Positions 15,138 to 16,073 of a stretch of DNA of 16,073 nt are shown piece after piece; the first letter of the stretch is position 1; every line of letters begins with the position of its first letter. The position numbers and the translations under genes are program-made. The stretch spans positions 1 through 16,073 of the forward strand of contig VFKS01000388.1 in the NCBI GenBank assembly GCA_009885425.1, given 5' to 3'. The notes beneath the pieces were generated by a model. That model did not search any database. It was not told the DNA's origin and saw only the letters and a list, made by a program, of their open reading frames with translations. Origin of the DNA: Novosphingobium sp. Lineage in GTDB: Bacteria; Pseudomonadota; Alphaproteobacteria; Sphingomonadales; Sphingomonadaceae.

Positions 15138-15901
15138 GCGACAATCTCCAGACCATCATAACCAACCAGCACGTGCGGCGGAACTTCGGCGGACAATGCC
15201 CGATAGTCCAGCGACTTGTCGAGATGCGTCAACACGCCAGTGCCAGCCCGAACTGCCTCAACCAGCTCTAGCGACTGCGCCAGATGCGAATGGGTCGGAT
15301 GCGGTTCGCGGCGCAGGCAATCAACCACCAGCACATCGACGCCAGTCAGCAAATCGATCATCGCGCGGGTAATCGCGTTGAAGTCTACCGCATAACCGAT
15401 TGATTTTCCGTCCGCATCAAACCGGAAAGCGGTGCTATCCATCGGGCCATGCGGCATCGGACAATGCCGCACCCCGATCCCGGCGCACATCCGCACCCGG
15501 TCCAGTGTTTCGAGCGTCAGGATGTTGGGATAGCCATCCTGGTTTGAGAAGACATAGCCAAACCGCTGCCGCATCCGCCGCGCGGTCTGCTCATCGGCAT
15601 AGGCCGGAATCGGTCCGGCGCGACCATAGCGCAGCACCCGCAGATCATCGACACCGTGGGCGTGATCGGCGTGATCGTGGGTCCAGAACACCGCGTCGAT
15701 CCGGTCGATCTGGTTGGCCAGAAACTGGTTGCGCAGATCTGGTGACGTATCGACCAGCAAACGGCTGCCTTCTTCGCTTTCGACCATGATCGAGACCCGG
15801 CTGCGGCGGTTGCGCGGCTCTTCGGGATCGCAGGCCCCCCAATCGTTGCCGATCCGCGGCACGCCGGTGCTGGTGCCGCAGCCCAAAACCATCACTTTCA
15901 T
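15134..15901 (-). CDS. MBL-fold metallo-hydrolase, PhnP-like
   Basis: A 255-residue metallo-beta-lactamase-fold hydrolase of the PhnP type. The opening MKVMVLGCGTSTGVPRIG is the usual first strand and loop. The metal motif HxHxDH is THDHADHAHG, giving His75, His77, Asp79 and His80; further candidate ligands are His151 (MPHGPMDS) and Asp173 (YAVDFN). LTHLDKSLDY near the C-terminus is also conserved in this group. PhnP itself hydrolyses cyclic ribosyl phosphate in phosphonate breakdown, but there are no phn genes here. Members next to tatD are common in alphaproteobacteria and their substrate is usually unknown, so a phosphodiesterase role is only a family inference. It overlaps tatD and the small membrane gene by four bases each (ATGA). 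Confidence 0.93.
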   Translation of the reverse strand: MKVMVLGCGTSTGVPRIGNDWGACDPEEPRNRRSRVSIMVESEEGSRLLVDTSPDLRNQFLANQIDRIDAVFWTHDHADHAHGVDDLRVLRYGRAGPIPAYADEQTARRMRQRFGYVFSNQDGYPNILTLETLDRVRMCAGIGVRHCPMPHGPMDSTAFRFDADGKSIGYAVDFNAITRAMIDLLTGVDVLVVDCLRREPHPTHSHLAQSLELVEAVRAGTGVLTHLDKSLDYRALSAEVPPHVLVGYDGLEIVA

Positions 15902-16073
15902 GCGGCTTTTCCGAACAGCTTGAAGAAGTTGCGAGTGGTGATTTCGGCCAGAGCTTCGGGCGTTTGCCCGCGCAAACTCGCGACAAACCGCGCGGTATCG
16001 GCGGTGAAGGCCGGCTCACAAGTCCGCCCGCGATGCGGGATCGGCGCGAGGAACGGCGCATCGGTTTCGACCA
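15898..16073 (-). CDS. tatD: TatD family hydrolase, C-terminal part
   Basis: The last 57 codons of a gene that enters from beyond the window. VETDAPFLAPIPHRGRTCEP is the hallmark C-terminal metal-site segment of TatD metal-dependent hydrolases and deoxyribonucleases, and EALAEITTRNFFKLFGKAA is the usual closing helix. The family acts as a 3'-5' exonuclease on damaged or single-stranded DNA and on D-aminoacyl-tRNA in some members. The stop lies inside the ATGA overlap with the hydrolase gene, so the two are translationally coupled. Confidence 0.93.
   Translation of the reverse strand, partial: VETDAPFLAPIPHRGRTCEPAFTADTARFVASLRGQTPEALAEITTRNFFKLFGKAA

Noticed and set aside
14923..15165. An 80-codon minus-strand frame covering the small membrane gene
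   Set aside because: It overlaps the end of the hydrolase gene by about 30 bases, has no coherent membrane segment pair, and competes with a better frame that uses the ATGA junction.
15134..15901. Phosphonate degradation cluster based on the PhnP-like protein
   Set aside because: No other phn gene is in view, and the tatD neighbourhood is a common unrelated setting for this enzyme group.

Overview
The window comes from a high-GC alphaproteobacterium, most likely a member of the Sphingomonadales (Sphingomonadaceae or Erythrobacteraceae). The basis is the gene order dusB-ntrB-ntrC-ntrY-ntrX-hfq-hflX facing mazG, the lipA-COQ10/RatA-like pair, a fused ispDF, and an Hfq with two Sm modules in one chain. 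The genus cannot be fixed by eye. The DNA is densely coding: no gap exceeds about 160 bases. I see no rRNA, tRNA, insertion sequence, prophage, CRISPR array or defence island.

Layout. (1) 1-1672, minus strand: a DUF3604 lipoprotein gene whose 3' part lies beyond the window, preceded by a beta-class carbonic anhydrase gene. (2) 1738-3125, plus: lipA (lipoyl synthase) and a one-base-overlapping START-domain (RatA/COQ10) gene. (3) 3086-4801, minus: a stand-alone CinA C-terminal amidase and the bifunctional isoprenoid gene ispDF. (4) 4874-14127, plus: dusB, ntrB, ntrC, then ntrY, ntrX, then a double-domain hfq and hflX. The junctions dusB/ntrB and ntrB/ntrC overlap by 1 and 4 bases. Gaps of 65 and 133 bases before ntrY and hfq each hold a candidate promoter. 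(5) 14104-16073, minus: the cassette tatD (partial) > PhnP-like metallo-beta-lactamase-fold hydrolase > 61-residue membrane protein, joined by 4-base ATGA overlaps, then mazG behind a short AT-rich gap.

How it works together. The centre is a nitrogen and redox signalling block: NtrB/NtrC is a soluble nitrogen two-component pair with a sigma-54-competent NtrC, and NtrY/NtrX is a membrane-sensor pair whose NtrX lacks the sigma-54 contact loop. The post-transcriptional regulator Hfq and the ribosome-associated GTPase HflX follow directly. Flanking genes are housekeeping: lipoylation, tRNA dihydrouridine formation, MEP-pathway isoprenoids, NTP pool cleaning and nicotinamide-nucleotide salvage.

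The most notable item is the tandem Hfq. Its two Sm cores sit exactly 79 residues apart. The first keeps a basic rim and the second has lost it. The window is otherwise an ordinary core-genome region; I found no new multi-gene system in it.
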